Shown here: positions 31,410-40,910 of the stretch, in pieces
Numbering within the stretch: the first letter of the stretch is position 1
How the letters are laid out: each line of letters starts with the position of its first letter
Origin: Paenibacillaceae bacterium
Lineage (GTDB): Bacteria; Bacillota; Clostridia; Lachnospirales; Lachnospiraceae
DNA length: 64,000 nucleotides
NCBI GenBank assembly: GCA_015057715.1
Contig: SVDS01000003.1
Location: forward strand, 1-64,000
Direction: 5' to 3'
Made by a program: the position numbers and the translations under genes
Notes under the pieces: model-generated
What the model was told of the DNA's origin: nothing
Seen by the model: only the letters and a program-made list of their open reading frames with translations
Databases searched by the model: none

Positions 31410-34061
31410 TCAATAATCTTCCCAGGGATAAATGGGTTTGTTTGCGCCGGGATTTTGTGGAATGTAGCCCGGTGCGTATTGCTGGGGAGATGTTTCATCC
31501 TCGTAAGGATAACTGCCTGGAGGTATGGTAATGGAATTTGCTGAATGAATGGTGCAATATCCAGGCATTGCGTATTTGGAATCATCTGTCTGACCTGTCT
31601 CGCCGTTTGGAAGTACCATAAATACGGCAGTTGTCCGTTCCGGACAATAAGGAGTGGGTAGCTGATGAGATACGGAACATACGGTTGCTCTTACGTGATT
31701 GTTACATACGTCTGTAGGTACCGTTCCCTTTGCAAAGTATTCTGTATAAACAGCATTGCCTCTTGGATCTTCCGTACAGACACCGGTCACTGCCAGTTTG
31801 CCGGATTTTCGGCAGATCTGAGCAGTTTCTACACTGTCAGGCATAGGAAAACCGGGATCTGGCTTTCCTTCATGGATTCTGGTCATGATCTTACGCCAGA
31901 TTGCCTTGTGGAAGGAGGCACCTCCGTTTTGCTTCGTCAGTTTCTGGTTATCGTCGCATCCAGCCCAGATACCGGCCGTATAGTAGGGGGTATAACCTAC
32001 AAACCAGATATCGTTGTTGGCTGAGGTGGTACCGCTTTTTCCAGCAGCGGACATTCCCGGTATTTTAGCAGCAGGGCTGGTGGAACTGGGTCCTGAGCTG
32101 GAAAATTTCCGGCTGCTTTCCATGGAAGCTGCCATTGCATCGGTTAAGAGAAATGCAGTGGAGTCTTTTAAAACACGATGGGTCTCGGGTGTATTATCAA
32201 TTAATACCTTGCCGTCGTGATCCAGGATCTTGGTGAAAAAGACCGGTTTTGTATAGACTCCGCCATTGGCAATGGTGGCAAAAGCGCCGGTAAGCTCTAA
32301 GTTTGAAACTCCCTTGGTGATTCCTCCCAGTGCAAGAGCCGGATTGTAATCGGTGTCAGTCAGGGAAGTAATTCCAAAGTTTCTTGCATACTCCACTCCC
32401 AGCTGGGGCTTCACTGTTTCAACCAGACATCGCACAGCAACGATATTCATGGAATAAACAATACCTTCACGGATGCTTGAGTATCCCTGATATCCGGAGC
32501 TGTACCAGTTTGAAAATGTTTTATTGCCAATCGTATAAACAGAATCATAATAAACGGATCCCAGGGTAGCACCGCAGGTGTCCAGAGCCGGAGAGAATGC
32601 GGTGAGGATTTTAAAGGTAGAACCTGGCTGACGATAGGTATTGCTGGCACGGTTTAATGTCAGGCTGGCCAGTTTCTGTCCCCGTCCTCCGTTAATTGCT
32701 TTTACTTCTCCTGTTTTCTGATCCATAATAACAAAGGATGCCTGAGGCTGCAGGGTTTTATGAAGGCTTTCTCCAATTATGGTATCTCCTTCTTTCAGCT
32801 GATAGCTTTTATAGCCCTGTATATCTGCCTCCGCCGCTTCTTCGCTATTGTATAGCCCATCATAGCCGTTGTCCCCCATCTCTTTGTGATAGCGCTTGAC
32901 ATTTTCTTCGGAGTAGTGGGTGGTTGTTCCATCCTTGTGAGAGACAGACAGCCTGTATTCGATGGAATAGCGTGCTGCAGTATAATTTTCCGGATTATTG
33001 ATTTCCTCATCTACAATGGTCTGGATTCCAGGATCCTGGGTTGTGTAGATGGAGAGACCTCCGCTGTATAGCATATTATGAGCCTGAGTGTCGGTATAGC
33101 CTAATCGTTCTTTCATGGAAGTGATAACTTCTTCCACCAGTTTGTCTGTAAAATAACTGTATGGAGATGCAGTTTCCTTAGTTACAGTGTCAACATTCTG
33201 GATTCGGGAATAGACGTCATCTGCAAGAGCCTGGTCTTCCTCTTCCTTTGTAATATATCCCTGATCATGCATGTATTGAAGAATGACCTTCTGCTTTTCT
33301 GCGTTATTCTTCTGACCGGATATTGGGTTAAATTTAGAAGGGTTTTGGGTGATTCCTGCTAAAACAGCACATTCAGATAAAGTCAGTTCCGATACATTTT
33401 TGTTGAAATATCTCTTGGCAGCCACTTTGACGCCCAGAGTATTGTTGCCTAAGTTAATGGTGTTTAAGTAGTTGGTAATGATCTGCTCCTTTGACATAAC
33501 ACCGTCAAGTTTAATGGCCAGAAACCATTCCTGAAATTTTCGTTCCAGACGTTCTCCAAAACTTTTTTCCATACCTCCGCCAAACACACTGTTTTTAATC
33601 AGCTGCTGTGTAATGGTGCTTCCGCCTCCGGCTGTGGAATCGCCGGTCAGTACTCCTCTTACCGCTCTCATAATGGAGCGCAGATCGATTCCGTTATGTT
33701 CCCAGAATCTGGAATCCTCATAAGAAACAAAAGCATTGACCAGATTTTTAGGAAGTTCCTCGTAAGTGGCTTCCTCTCTGTTTGAACCTGCAGTTACCAG
33801 GGTCTCGGTGACATTGCCCGCACTGTCGTAAACGGTAGTGGCATATTCGTTGGGGACAATGGTTGAGATGTCCACATCAGGAGCATTGTCTATGATTCCT
33901 TTTACCATGCCAAATAAGACGCTTGCAGCCACAATGCTTCCAAACAGGCATAGGATAAACAGACTTTTTAAAAAGGCAAGAAAAACCTTTGTGGTGTATT
34001 TCCTCGCTTTTGAATTGGCAGATTTGATCTTTCTCTCTGTCGCTTGCTTGCCGTAATTCAT
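31410..34061 (-). CDS. Class A penicillin-binding protein (PBP1A-like)
   Basis: 883 aa, ATG after AAAGGAGG. A short cytosolic stretch and a membrane helix (about residues 30-52) precede a glycosyltransferase 51 domain with EDSRFWEHNGIDLRSIMRA and GGSTITQQLIKN. The transpeptidase domain has the SxxK Ser in RQPGSTFKILTAF, SMN and GKSGTTSANNDIW. A Pro-rich tail follows (PGYIPQNPGANKP). It polymerises and crosslinks peptidoglycan outside the membrane. It converges with spoVAE; the next gene, an IMPACT protein, is divergent. Confidence 0.95.
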   Translation of the reverse strand: MNYGKQATERKIKSANSKARKYTTKVFLAFLKSLFILCLFGSIVAASVLFGMVKGIIDNAPDVDISTIVPNEYATTVYDSAGNVTETLVTAGSNREEATYEELPKNLVNAFVSYEDSRFWEHNGIDLRSIMRAVRGVLTGDSTAGGGSTITQQLIKNSVFGGGMEKSFGERLERKFQEWFLAIKLDGVMSKEQIITNYLNTINLGNNTLGVKVAAKRYFNKNVSELTLSECAVLAGITQNPSKFNPISGQKNNAEKQKVILQYMHDQGYITKEEEDQALADDVYSRIQNVDTVTKETASPYSYFTDKLVEEVITSMKERLGYTDTQAHNMLYSGGLSIYTTQDPGIQTIVDEEINNPENYTAARYSIEYRLSVSHKDGTTTHYSEENVKRYHKEMGDNGYDGLYNSEEAAEADIQGYKSYQLKEGDTIIGESLHKTLQPQASFVIMDQKTGEVKAINGGRGQKLASLTLNRASNTYRQPGSTFKILTAFSPALDTCGATLGSVYYDSVYTIGNKTFSNWYSSGYQGYSSIREGIVYSMNIVAVRCLVETVKPQLGVEYARNFGITSLTDTDYNPALALGGITKGVSNLELTGAFATIANGGVYTKPVFFTKILDHDGKVLIDNTPETHRVLKDSTAFLLTDAMAASMESSRKFSSSGPSSTSPAAKIPGMSAAGKSGTTSANNDIWFVGYTPYYTAGIWAGCDDNQKLTKQNGGASFHKAIWRKIMTRIHEGKPDPGFPMPDSVETAQICRKSGKLAVTGVCTEDPRGNAVYTEYFAKGTVPTDVCNNHVRATVCSVSHQLPTPYCPERTTAVFMVLPNGETGQTDDSKYAMPGYCTIHSANSITIPPGSYPYEDETSPQQYAPGYIPQNPGANKPIYPWEDY

Positions 34062-34224
34062 GGGAAACCTCCTTTACCGGTTCATTATACCAAAAATTGT
34101 CGTGCAATTCAACACTTACCATTTTTGGAAGAAATTTATCCATTTATACATGGAACCTTGATCCTGCACCTTATTTTGGATATAATGGGAGAGGATTGTT
34201 TATATAGAAGAAATGAGGACGCGT

Positions 34225-34887
34225 ATGAGAAAAGCCTATAAAATATTATACAAAGAAGGTACGGGAGAAATTATTGAAAAGAAATCCCGTTTTATAGCCA
34301 GCTTTCGGCCTGTTAAAACAGAAGAAGAGGCTCAGGCGTTTATAGAAGAAATAAGAAAAAAATACTGGGATGCCAGTCATAACTGTTATGCCTGGATTCT
34401 GGGAGAGAATGGGGAAGGGAAGCGATGCAGTGACGACGGAGAACCCAGTCAGACAGCCGGAAAGCCCATGCTTGATGTTCTGGAAGGGGAGGAAATTGTG
34501 AATCTCTGTGTGGTAGTTACCCGCTATTTTGGCGGAACCCTTCTTGGTACTGGAGGTCTTGTAAGAGCTTATTCCGGGGCAGTAAAGGAAGGCCTTAAGT
34601 CCTGTACGGTTCTGACTCTGCTACCGGCAAAAAAACTTATCATTGATACAGATTATAATGGAGTGGGAAAAATACAGTATCTTTTGGGCCAGTCAGATAT
34701 TATAACGTTAAACAGTGAATATACGGATCATGTGGTGCTCACGGTGCTGGTACCTGATGAGGAAGTTTTAAAGCTTCAGGCAGACATTACGGAAGCCACA
34801 GGAGGAAAAGCAAATCTTGTGACAGGGGATTCCGTATTTTTTGGCATACACGAAAAAGAAGTATTATTGTTTCCAGAAGGGGAATAG
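34225..34887 (+). CDS. YigZ/IMPACT family protein
   Basis: 220 aa from the ATG at 34225, six bases after GAGG. The signature HNCYAWILGENGEGKRCSDD (about residues 51-70), then GEPSQTAGKPMLDVL and VVTRYFGGTLLGTGGLVRAYS, are characteristic of the UPF0029/IMPACT N-terminal domain; a ferredoxin-like C-terminal domain follows. The family may act in translation control or proline-dipeptide hydrolysis; its bacterial role is unclear. Confidence 0.92.
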   Translation: MRKAYKILYKEGTGEIIEKKSRFIASFRPVKTEEEAQAFIEEIRKKYWDASHNCYAWILGENGEGKRCSDDGEPSQTAGKPMLDVLEGEEIVNLCVVVTRYFGGTLLGTGGLVRAYSGAVKEGLKSCTVLTLLPAKKLIIDTDYNGVGKIQYLLGQSDIITLNSEYTDHVVLTVLVPDEEVLKLQADITEATGGKANLVTGDSVFFGIHEKEVLLFPEGE

Positions 34888-34910
34888 TTTTCAGAAAATA
34901 TAAAAAAATC

Positions 34911-34939
34911 TTGCAATATTATATTTCAGGTGTTATACT
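34911..34939 (+). promoter_or_regulatory. Promoter of the typA leader
   Basis: TTGCAA (34911-34916), a 17-bp spacer and TATACT (34934-34939). It lies just after the IMPACT gene and 24 bp before a terminator hairpin. Confidence 0.65.
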
Positions 34940-34962
34940 AATAAATCGTGATAATGTAGATG

Positions 34963-34994
34963 AAACTAAGGGCATAGCAGGTCCTTAGTTTTTT
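34963..34994 (+). terminator. Leader terminator/attenuator upstream of typA
   Basis: AAACTAAGG pairs with CCTTAGTTT (9 bp), ending in a T run. It sits between the promoter at 34911-34939 and the typA start at 35053, so the transcript can end after about 50 nt unless anti-termination occurs. Confidence 0.65.
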
Positions 34995-35052
34995 ATGATA
35001 TGGGAATGAATTACCTGTATTATGCTTGAATAACAGAAAGAAGAGTACATTT

Positions 35053-36894
35053 ATGAAGATGAAAAGAGAAGACGTCAGGAATGTGGCAATCATTGCCCAC
35101 GTCGATCATGGTAAAACTACGCTTGTGGATGCCCTGTTAAAGCAGAGCGGTGTGTTCCGTGAGAATCAGGAAGTGGTAGAACGCGTTATGGATTCCAATG
35201 ATATTGAAAGAGAGCGCGGAATCACCATCTTATCCAAGAATACAGCAGTTCATTTCAGAGATACAAAGATTAATATTATTGATACGCCTGGACATGCGGA
35301 TTTCGGCGGAGAAGTAGAGCGTGTATTAAAGATGGTTAACGGAGTTATTCTGGTAGTAGACGCTTATGAAGGTGTTATGCCCCAGACCAAGTTCGTATTA
35401 AGAAAAGCACTTGAATTAGGACTTTCTGTCGTAGCCTGTATCAATAAGATTGACAGACCGGAAGCAAGACCGGAGGAAGTAGAAGAAGAAGTGTTAGAGC
35501 TTCTTATGGACCTTGACGCAAGTGAAGAGCAGCTGGATTGTCCGTTCCTCTATGCTTCAGCAAAAGCTGGATTTGCAAAAAAACAGCTTGATGATGAAGG
35601 CGTTGACATGGCTCCTTTATTCCAGACTGTCCTTGATCATATCCCTGCACCAGAAGGAGATCCGGAAGCTTCTACCCAGCTTTTAATCAGTACCATCGAT
35701 TATAATGAGTATGTTGGACGAATCGGAGTTGGTAAAGTAGATAACGGCAAAATCAAAGTTAATCAGGAATGCGTCATAGTCAATCATCATGATCCTGACA
35801 AATTCCGCAAGGTTAAGGTTGGTAAGCTTTATGAATATGAAGGCCTTAATAAGGTAGAAGTACAGGAAGCAGGAATTGGTGCCATTGTAGCCATCTCAGG
35901 TATTGCAGATATCCATATTGGTGATACCCTCTGTTCTGTGGAAAACCCGGAAGCCATTCCGTTCCAGAAGATTTCTGAACCAACAATCGCCATGAATTTC
36001 ATGGTAAATGACAGCCCTCTCGCAGGACAGGAAGGTAAATTTATCACTTCCCGTCATTTAAGAGAACGTTTATTCCGCGAATTAAATACAGATGTCAGCC
36101 TTCGTGTGGAGGAGACAGAATCACCCGACTGCTTTAAGGTTTCCGGCAGAGGAGAACTTCATTTATCTGTACTGATTGAGAATATGAGACGAGAAGGCTT
36201 TGAATTTGCAGTAAGTAAAGCAGAAGTTTTGTATCATTATGACGAAAGAAACAGAAAACTGGAACCAATGGAAATCGCTTATATCGATGTACCGGAAGAG
36301 TTTACCGGAGCTGTTATTCAAAAGCTGACAGGCCGTAAAGGTGAACTTCAGGGTATGAGCCCGGCTAACGGCGGATATACAAGACTTGAATTTTCCATTC
36401 CATCCAGAGGATTAATCGGTTACCGCGGTGAATTTATGACAGACACCAAGGGAAACGGAATTATGAACACTACATTTGATGATTATGCACCGTTTAAGGG
36501 TGAATTGTCTTATAGAAAGTCCGGATCCTTAATTGCTTATGAATCAGGAGAATCCATAACCTATGGTCTTTACAACGCCCAGGAGAGAGGAATTCTGTTT
36601 ATCGGAGCTGGAGTTAAGGTATATTCCGGTATGGTAATCGGACAGAACCCCAAGGCAGAAGATATTGAAATTAATATCTGTAAAGCAAAGAAACTGACCA
36701 ATACCCGTTCTTCCGGTGCAGATGACGCTTTGAAACTCAGTACTCCGAAGGAGATGAGCTTAGAGCAGTCTCTTGACTTTATTGATGTTGATGAGCTGTT
36801 GGAGATCACCCCTGTCAGTCTTCGAATCAGAAAGAAAATTTTGGATCCAACAATTAGAAAACGTACTTCTCAGAATAAAAAATCATCCGTATAA
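35053..36894 (+). CDS. typA: Translational GTPase TypA/BipA
   Basis: 613 aa from the ATG at 35053, chosen because the family starts at about [20 protein letters not shown]; a TTG at 35026 is possible. G motifs: AHVDHGKTT (G1), RGITILSKN (switch I), [12 protein letters not shown] (G3) and NKIDRP (G4). EF-G-like domains II-V and the C-terminal BipA domain ([19 protein letters not shown]) follow. It aids ribosome assembly and stress adaptation. A promoter with a terminator lies upstream, suggesting leader control. Confidence 0.97.
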   Translation: MKMKREDVRNVAIIAHVDHGKTTLVDALLKQSGVFRENQEVVERVMDSNDIERERGITILSKNTAVHFRDTKINIIDTPGHADFGGEVERVLKMVNGVILVVDAYEGVMPQTKFVLRKALELGLSVVACINKIDRPEARPEEVEEEVLELLMDLDASEEQLDCPFLYASAKAGFAKKQLDDEGVDMAPLFQTVLDHIPAPEGDPEASTQLLISTIDYNEYVGRIGVGKVDNGKIKVNQECVIVNHHDPDKFRKVKVGKLYEYEGLNKVEVQEAGIGAIVAISGIADIHIGDTLCSVENPEAIPFQKISEPTIAMNFMVNDSPLAGQEGKFITSRHLRERLFRELNTDVSLRVEETESPDCFKVSGRGELHLSVLIENMRREGFEFAVSKAEVLYHYDERNRKLEPMEIAYIDVPEEFTGAVIQKLTGRKGELQGMSPANGGYTRLEFSIPSRGLIGYRGEFMTDTKGNGIMNTTFDDYAPFKGELSYRKSGSLIAYESGESITYGLYNAQERGILFIGAGVKVYSGMVIGQNPKAEDIEINICKAKKLTNTRSSGADDALKLSTPKEMSLEQSLDFIDVDELLEITPVSLRIRKKILDPTIRKRTSQNKKSSV

Positions 36895-36908
36895 ATTGTT
36901 ATAAACAG

Positions 36909-36969
36909 GAGAATGCTGACGCAGATCGCCGAAATATCGCCGATCAGTCAGCATTCTCTGTTATTTTTT
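36909..36969 (+). terminator. Strong terminator after typA
   Basis: GAGAATGCTGAC pairs perfectly with GTCAGCATTCTC, with an inner hairpin (GATCG/CGATC region), followed by TTATTTTTT. Confidence 0.85.
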
Positions 36970-37096
36970 GTGCATTCTGCCTCCTTCTGTCGATATTTTT
37001 GGTATGCTTTTTATCATTTTCATGTATTCTGCCACATAAATTTAATATTAGCTGTGAAGCATATTAGCAAATTAGTGAAAGAAGAGGAGAAATACT

Positions 37097-37723
37097 ATGT
37101 CAGAAAAAATGATTGAAAACAACAAAGTAAGCGTTATCGGAGAGATTGTCTCCGGCTTCACCTTCAGCCATGAGGTATTTGGAGAAGGATTCTATATGGT
37201 GGACATTGCGGTAAACCGTCTCAGTGATCAGGCAGACGTGATCCCGCTGATGATCTCCGAACGTCTCATCGACGTGGAAGGAAATTACGAAAGTTGTACC
37301 ATAGAAGCGGTTGGTCAGTTCCGTTCCTATAATCGTCATGAGGGAACAAAGAACCGCCTTGTACTTTCCGTATTTGTTCGTGAGATCCACTTTATGGAAG
37401 AGTTTACAGATTACACAAAAACCAATCAAATTTTTCTGGATGGATATATCTGCAAAGCGCCCATTTACAGAAAAACCCCGTTAGGCAGGGAAATTGCAGA
37501 TTTACTCCTTGCAGTCAACCGCCCTTATGGAAAGTCCGATTACATACCCTGTATCGCATGGGGAAGAAATGCAAGATATGCTTCTGGTTTTACAGTAGGC
37601 ACCAGAGTGAAAGTCTGGGGAAGAGTCCAGAGCAGAGAGTATACCAAAAAGCTCACGGATACGGAATGTGAAAAGAGAGTGGCTTACGAGGTATCGGTCA
37701 GCAAGCTGGAGTGCTCTGAATAA
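37097..37723 (+). CDS. Single-stranded DNA-binding (SSB/OB-fold) protein, unusual long form
   Basis: 208 aa with GAGGAG upstream. Two OB-fold-like halves can be seen: about residues 8-105 (NKVSVIGEIVSGFTFSHEVFG) and 112-205 (NQIFLDGYICKAPIYRKTPLG, then ADLLLAVNRPYGKSDYIPC and AWGRNA). The second half is clearly SSB-like. There is no acidic SSB C-terminal tail (DDxxF), unlike replicative SSB. It is probably an accessory ssDNA-binding protein common in Lachnospiraceae; its role is unknown. Confidence 0.8.
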   Translation: MSEKMIENNKVSVIGEIVSGFTFSHEVFGEGFYMVDIAVNRLSDQADVIPLMISERLIDVEGNYESCTIEAVGQFRSYNRHEGTKNRLVLSVFVREIHFMEEFTDYTKTNQIFLDGYICKAPIYRKTPLGREIADLLLAVNRPYGKSDYIPCIAWGRNARYASGFTVGTRVKVWGRVQSREYTKKLTDTECEKRVAYEVSVSKLECSE

Positions 37724-37848
37724 AATATTATTAATATGTTAAGGAAATAATAAGAAAACTTGAAAAAATATTAATTATATGATACGATAAGCAGGTTCTA
37801 ACATAATAAGTAAATAATTGCTTTTTAGCTGTTATGAGGTGCTGAAAG

Positions 37849-38352
37849 ATGAATCGAGGTACGATACAGGTTATATGCGGGGAAGGAAAAGGCAAGACGT
37901 CTTCTGCACTCGGCATGGGAATCGAGGCTCTGACAAAGAACAGAACTGTCATCATGATCCAGTTTTTGAAAGGCTGTCAGGGACGGGGATCTCTGGAGAT
38001 TATGAAAAGACTGGAACCGGAGATGAAGATCTTCCGGTTTGAAAAGTGCGATGGATTATTTGAGAATCTGTCCATGGAACGGCAGGAAGAGGAACGTATG
38101 AATATCCGCAATGGTCTTAATTTTGCCAGAAAAGTAGTGTCTACGGGAGAATGCGATATGCTGATCCTGGATGAAATTCTTGGACTTTTGGACCAGGGCA
38201 TTGTAGAAGCGGGAGAACTCATAAAACTTCTTCAGTCTAAAGTGGATGAGATGGAGGTCGTATTAACCGGTAAGGTATTTTCAAAAGAGATAGAACCTTA
38301 TGTAGACAGTATTCTGGAAATCAATCATGTAAAAGTTGACAATACAAAATAA
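37849..38352 (+). CDS. Cob(I)yrinic acid a,c-diamide adenosyltransferase (CobA/BtuR type)
   Basis: 167 aa, start preceded by GAGG. The P-loop is CGEGKGKTSSALGMGIEAL (residues 10-28), with MIQFLKGCQGRG and CDMLILDEILGLLDQG (Walker B) as in the CobA/BtuR family. It attaches adenosine from ATP to corrinoid cobalt. No other cobalamin genes are near, so it may act in salvage. The lysine riboswitch of dapA follows. Confidence 0.88.
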   Translation: MNRGTIQVICGEGKGKTSSALGMGIEALTKNRTVIMIQFLKGCQGRGSLEIMKRLEPEMKIFRFEKCDGLFENLSMERQEEERMNIRNGLNFARKVVSTGECDMLILDEILGLLDQGIVEAGELIKLLQSKVDEMEVVLTGKVFSKEIEPYVDSILEINHVKVDNTK

Positions 38353-38381
38353 TAATGTTAGTATGGTAACATACATAATAT

Positions 38382-38547
38382 AGTAGAGGTTGCGTTGCTT
38401 ATCAGTATATTGTCCGATGTATCAGGTACAGAGGAGGACAGTGGAAAGGAAGAGACGCCGAAGAACGGTATGGCCTGAACATATCTGTTCTGGGCATATG
38501 GTTAAGAGCCATATGACTGTCATCCGTATGGATGGGGAGCTACTTAA
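38382..38547 (+). promoter_or_regulatory. Lysine riboswitch (L box) upstream of dapA
   Basis: The conserved elements appear in order: GTAGAGGTTGCG at the 5' side of P1, GTGGAAAGGAAGAGACGCCG, GGTTAAGAGCC and GACTGTC in the core, and GGGGAGCTACTT closing P1 (GTAG with CTAC). A terminator follows at 38579-38611 and dapA at 38693. Lysine binding should stop dapA-dapB transcription. The 38353-38692 gene-free stretch is fully occupied by this element and its terminator. Confidence 0.9.
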
Positions 38548-38578
38548 AGAAAGATGAGATTACCAGATTCTGGACTTT

Positions 38579-38611
38579 AAGAGCTGACCCTGTTGTCAGC
38601 TCTGTTTTTTC
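38579..38611 (+). terminator. Expression-platform terminator of the lysine riboswitch
   Basis: AGAGCTGAC pairs with GTCAGCTCT, followed by TTTTTT, between the aptamer and dapA. Confidence 0.85.
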
Positions 38612-38692
38612 GTTTTGACAGGAAGAACAGAGTGCCAAAGGGCCCTTAGAAGTTTACTATGTATAACGATAAAGAATCAGGAGGATAAGACC

Positions 38693-39577
38693 ATGGCAAT
38701 TTTTGAAGGCGCAGGAGTAGCGCTTGTAACACCATTTCAGGAAAACGGACTAGTCAATTATGAGGTACTTGAAAAATTAGTAGAGGAGCAGATTGCGGAA
38801 GGAACCGATGCGATTGTTGCATGTGGAACCACTGGCGAAGCATCTACCATGTCTCATGAGGAACATCTGGATGTAATCAGATACGTATGTGAGGTAACGA
38901 AGAAAAGAATTCCAGTCATAGCCGGAACTGGTTCTAATTGTACGGAAACAGCTGTTTATCTGTCTGTGGAAGCACAAAAACTGGGAGCAGATGGTCTTCT
39001 TCTGGTATCTCCATATTACAATAAAGCGACACAGAACGGATTAAAGGCTCATTTTAAAGCTGTGGCAGATGCTGTGAATATTCCGATTCTTCTATATAAT
39101 ATCCCAGGCAGAACCGGTGTAACCATAAAAGCTGAGACCATTGCAGATCTCTGCCTTACTGTTCCTAATATTTTAGGCGTGAAAGAGGCCAGCGGTGACT
39201 TTTCTGCCATTGCTGATTTAATGAGTCTGACAGATGGAAAAGCCGATGTTTATTCCGGCAATGATAATCAGATTGTTCCCATGATGTCTTTAGGCGGAAA
39301 AGGTGTTATTTCTGTTTTATCCAACGTTGCTCCTGCAAAGACACATGAGATCTGCCAGGCGTATTTTGACGGTGATGGTAAGCGCAGCGCAAAGCTTCAG
39401 TTGGAAGCAATCCCATTAATTAATGCCTTATTCAGTGAAGTCAATCCCATCCCTGTAAAAGCGGCGTTAAATCTCATGGGAAGACAGGCGGGACCAATGC
39501 GTCTTCCGTTAACTGAAATGGAAGAGAAAAATCAGGAAAATTTAAAAATTGCCATGAAAGAGTATGGAATTTTATAA
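38693..39577 (+). CDS. dapA: 4-hydroxy-tetrahydrodipicolinate synthase
   Basis: 294 aa from the ATG at 38693, seven bases after AGGAGG. Family motifs: VACGTTGEASTMSHEEH, LLVSPYYNKATQNGL with the catalytic Tyr, YNIPGRTGV and LGVKEASGD with the Schiff-base Lys. It condenses pyruvate and aspartate semialdehyde, the first step to lysine, diaminopimelate and spore dipicolinate. It is controlled by the lysine riboswitch upstream; dapB follows after 30 bp. Confidence 0.97.
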   Translation: MAIFEGAGVALVTPFQENGLVNYEVLEKLVEEQIAEGTDAIVACGTTGEASTMSHEEHLDVIRYVCEVTKKRIPVIAGTGSNCTETAVYLSVEAQKLGADGLLLVSPYYNKATQNGLKAHFKAVADAVNIPILLYNIPGRTGVTIKAETIADLCLTVPNILGVKEASGDFSAIADLMSLTDGKADVYSGNDNQIVPMMSLGGKGVISVLSNVAPAKTHEICQAYFDGDGKRSAKLQLEAIPLINALFSEVNPIPVKAALNLMGRQAGPMRLPLTEMEEKNQENLKIAMKEYGIL

Positions 39578-39607
39578 GAAGTATATGCTATACATATGGA
39601 GGAAATC

Positions 39608-40366
39608 ATGATTAAGATGATAATGCACGGCTGTAACGGGGCCATGGGACAGGTCATTTCCGGTATTGCAGCGGAAGAGAATAATATAGAAATTGTTGCC
39701 GGTATCGATCCCAACATGACGAAAGAAAATCCGTATCCGGTATTTTCTTCTTTAGAGTCCTGTGATGTAGAAGCGGATGTTATTGTTGATTTCACTTCTG
39801 CAAAAGCTGTGGAGGGTCTCCTTCATTACAGCATTGAAAAGCAGATTCCGGTAGTTTTATGTACAACGGGACTTTCTGAGGATCAGGTAAAGCTGGTTGA
39901 AGAGGCATCCAGACAGGTAGCGGTGCTTCGGTCTGCCAATATGTCTCTGGGCGTTAATCTGTTAATGAAGCTGATAAAGGATGCTGCGCTTGTTCTTGCA
40001 GGGGCTGGTTTTGATATTGAAATTTTAGAAAAACATCACAATAAGAAACTGGATGCCCCCAGTGGAACTGCCCTTGCCCTTGCAGATTCCATTAATGAGG
40101 CGATGGATCAGGAATTCCATTACATTTATGACAGAAGCCAGGTAAGAAAAGCAAGAGATAAAAAAGAAATTGGAATTTCTGCAGTCCGCGGCGGCACCAT
40201 TGTAGGAGAACATGACGTGATTTTTGCCGGAACAGATGAAGTTGTTACCTTCCAGCATACCGCATATTCCAAAGCTATTTTTGCAAGAGGAGCAGTTTCT
40301 GCTGCCAAATTTTTAGCAGGGAAAAAGCCGGGCCTTTATACAATGAAAGATGTGATAGAAAACTAA
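39608..40366 (+). CDS. dapB: 4-hydroxy-tetrahydrodipicolinate reductase
   Basis: 252 aa from the ATG at 39608, five bases after GGAGG. The NAD(P)-binding start is MIMHGCNGAMGQVISGIA; the catalytic region is ILEKHHNKKLDAPSGTA. It reduces the DapA product. It lies in the dapA operon and is probably co-regulated by lysine. The intermediate is also the branch point for spore dipicolinic acid. Confidence 0.97.
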   Translation: MIKMIMHGCNGAMGQVISGIAAEENNIEIVAGIDPNMTKENPYPVFSSLESCDVEADVIVDFTSAKAVEGLLHYSIEKQIPVVLCTTGLSEDQVKLVEEASRQVAVLRSANMSLGVNLLMKLIKDAALVLAGAGFDIEILEKHHNKKLDAPSGTALALADSINEAMDQEFHYIYDRSQVRKARDKKEIGISAVRGGTIVGEHDVIFAGTDEVVTFQHTAYSKAIFARGAVSAAKFLAGKKPGLYTMKDVIEN

Positions 40367-40440
40367 TTTTACAAAATTTTCCACTATAATTCATTTCTCC
40401 TTGACACATACTAAGCATAGAACACGAAAGGAGAAGTATT

Positions 40441-40752
40441 ATGAAGAAGATAAAACCATATGTATTTGCGATTCTTGTTATTATGTCAGTTATGTGCCTG
40501 ACTGCATGCGGCACAACAAAGGGAACTACCGGCACAAAAGGTGGAACAGGAACAACTACAGCAGCACAGACAACTGCAGGTGCCACAAAAGAATCTACAA
40601 CAACCACAACTGGTACGACAAAAGCTGATGAGGGCAAGGAAAGTACAGGCGCTATCAATGGTGCTGTAAAAGACGTGGAAAAAGGCGTTGATAAAATTAC
40701 CGGTGAAAGTAATGGTCAGCCTACCACAGAAAGTACAACAGCAGCAAAATAA
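40441..40752 (+). CDS. Thr-rich low-complexity lipoprotein
   Basis: 103 aa, ATG after AAAGGAG. A lipoprotein signal ends at MCLTAC (Cys about 22). The mature part is a Thr/Gly/Lys/Ala-rich linker (TTTTTGTTKADEGKES) and a short helical stretch (NGAVKDVEKGVDKITGE). There is no known domain. Such proteins are common hypothetical surface lipoproteins. A strong terminator follows. Confidence 0.7.
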   Translation: MKKIKPYVFAILVIMSVMCLTACGTTKGTTGTKGGTGTTTAAQTTAGATKESTTTTTGTTKADEGKESTGAINGAVKDVEKGVDKITGESNGQPTTESTTAAK

Positions 40753-40760
40753 TCTTTCAT

Positions 40761-40799
40761 AAAAAGCTTCGGCATAAAATTATGCTTGAAGCTTTTTTT
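40761..40799 (+). terminator. Terminator after the Thr-rich lipoprotein gene
   Basis: AAAAAGCTTC pairs with GAAGCTTTTT, with inner GCATA/TATGC pairs and a T run. Confidence 0.8.
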
Positions 40800-40910
40800 A
40801 CTTTCGTATATAATTAAATCAGACACACATCTTAAATTCTTTTCATCTGTTATCCCGTTTTTCTTCCTTTCCCCTTTATGTTATGCCTTATATCAGTCAG
40901 GAGCTTGTTT

